In this document: piece by piece, positions 43,764 to 43,878 of the stretch
Numbering within the stretch: the first letter of the stretch is position 1
Layout of the letters: the number at the start of each line of letters is the position of its first letter
Origin: Lachnospiraceae bacterium C10
GTDB taxonomy: Bacteria; Bacillota; Clostridia; Lachnospirales; Lachnospiraceae
Assembly (NCBI GenBank): GCA_900100095.1
Contig: FMTN01000019.1
Coordinates: 48,142 to 92,019, forward strand
Reading direction: 5' to 3'
DNA: 43,878 nucleotides
The notes under the pieces: model-generated
The model's database searches: none
Seen by the model: only the letters and a program-made list of their open reading frames with translations
What the model was told of the DNA's origin: nothing
Position numbers and translations under genes: made by a program

Positions 43764-43856
43764 TAGTGCGGCTGTCGAACCGGCACTATTATATCATTGG
43801 AGGTTTTCCTTTTCTTGAAGCTAAAGCTCATTGGGAACACACCTGCATAGCAGGTG
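43764..43856. other. Structured tail with two hairpins, possible insertion-sequence end
   Basis: TAGTGC/GCACTA (43764-43769 / 43783-43788, with a GG/CC extension) and CACCTGC/GCAGGTG (43840-43846 / 43850-43856, 3-base loop) followed by GTTTTATTGGTTTT. A small subterminal hairpin in such a setting is reminiscent of IS200/IS605-family ends, but no transposase lies inside the window, so this is only a suggestion; the second hairpin could simply be a terminator. Confidence 0.35.
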
Positions 43857-43878
43857 GTTTTATTGGTTTTCAATCCAA

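Overview
The window looks like chromosomal DNA from a Gram-positive anaerobe of the Lachnospiraceae/Clostridia type. The grounds are moderate GC, strong AGGAGG-type ribosome binding sites, Bce-type and LytTR two-component systems, a short S1-domain protein, GH3 beta-glucosidases (one with inverted domain order), Lys-rich FN3/Big2 secreted proteins, and many tightly packed minus-strand operons. The assignment is inferred from gene content; I cannot name a species.

Layout. 1-3730: the 5' end of a HigA-like HTH gene, a secreted FN3-like protein, a DUF4143 ATPase under a striking triple-palindrome promoter, and a small charged hypothetical protein. 3891-7112: a FIST-GGDEF diguanylate cyclase and enolase. 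7233-12936: a complete Bce-type antimicrobial-peptide module (response regulator, kinase, ABC ATPase, permease) with a glycosyltransferase at its end and a regulator box matching the BceR consensus in front of the ATPase gene. 13071-14615: an NhaC-family antiporter. 14702-19825: a 1707-residue secreted repeat protein whose promoter carries a C10/G10 tract between -35 and -10. 20200-22569: a chemoreceptor and CobO. 22828-26629 (plus strand): an OmpR-type regulator/kinase pair and a degenerate orphan ABC ATPase. 26645-34693: GtrA, two GH3 enzymes, then a GHKL kinase with a LytTR regulator. 34766-39047: DUF2207 protein, a second chemoreceptor and an S1-domain protein. 39205-42575: an ABC ATPase with an exporter permease fused to a CPBP protease.

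The right end (42955-43715) holds the most distinctive system: a type III toxin-antitoxin locus. It has a promoter, two ~48-nt repeats that each fold as an H-type pseudoknot with compensatory base changes between copies, a strong hairpin terminator, and a ToxN/CptN-like toxin gene. The toxin reading frame is broken by a one-base shift after codon 20 and appears otherwise intact.

A second recurring theme is a short dispersed element, TAACTCAGTCGGAG and/or GAGCGAGTCTTGAC read on the minus strand. It sits between the stop codon and the terminator of four unrelated genes (eno, the surface protein, the chemoreceptor, the CPBP fusion); in three of them it supplies the stop codon. At the chemoreceptor it is expanded into a nest of perfect inverted repeats.

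Functionally the region reads as surface/envelope interaction (secreted repeat proteins, peptide-antibiotic sensing and export, glycosyltransferase, GtrA), beta-glucoside use, signalling (four two-component pairs or kinases, two chemoreceptors, one cyclic-di-GMP enzyme) and small defence/addiction units at both ends. All domain calls come from reading motifs by eye; no database search was run.
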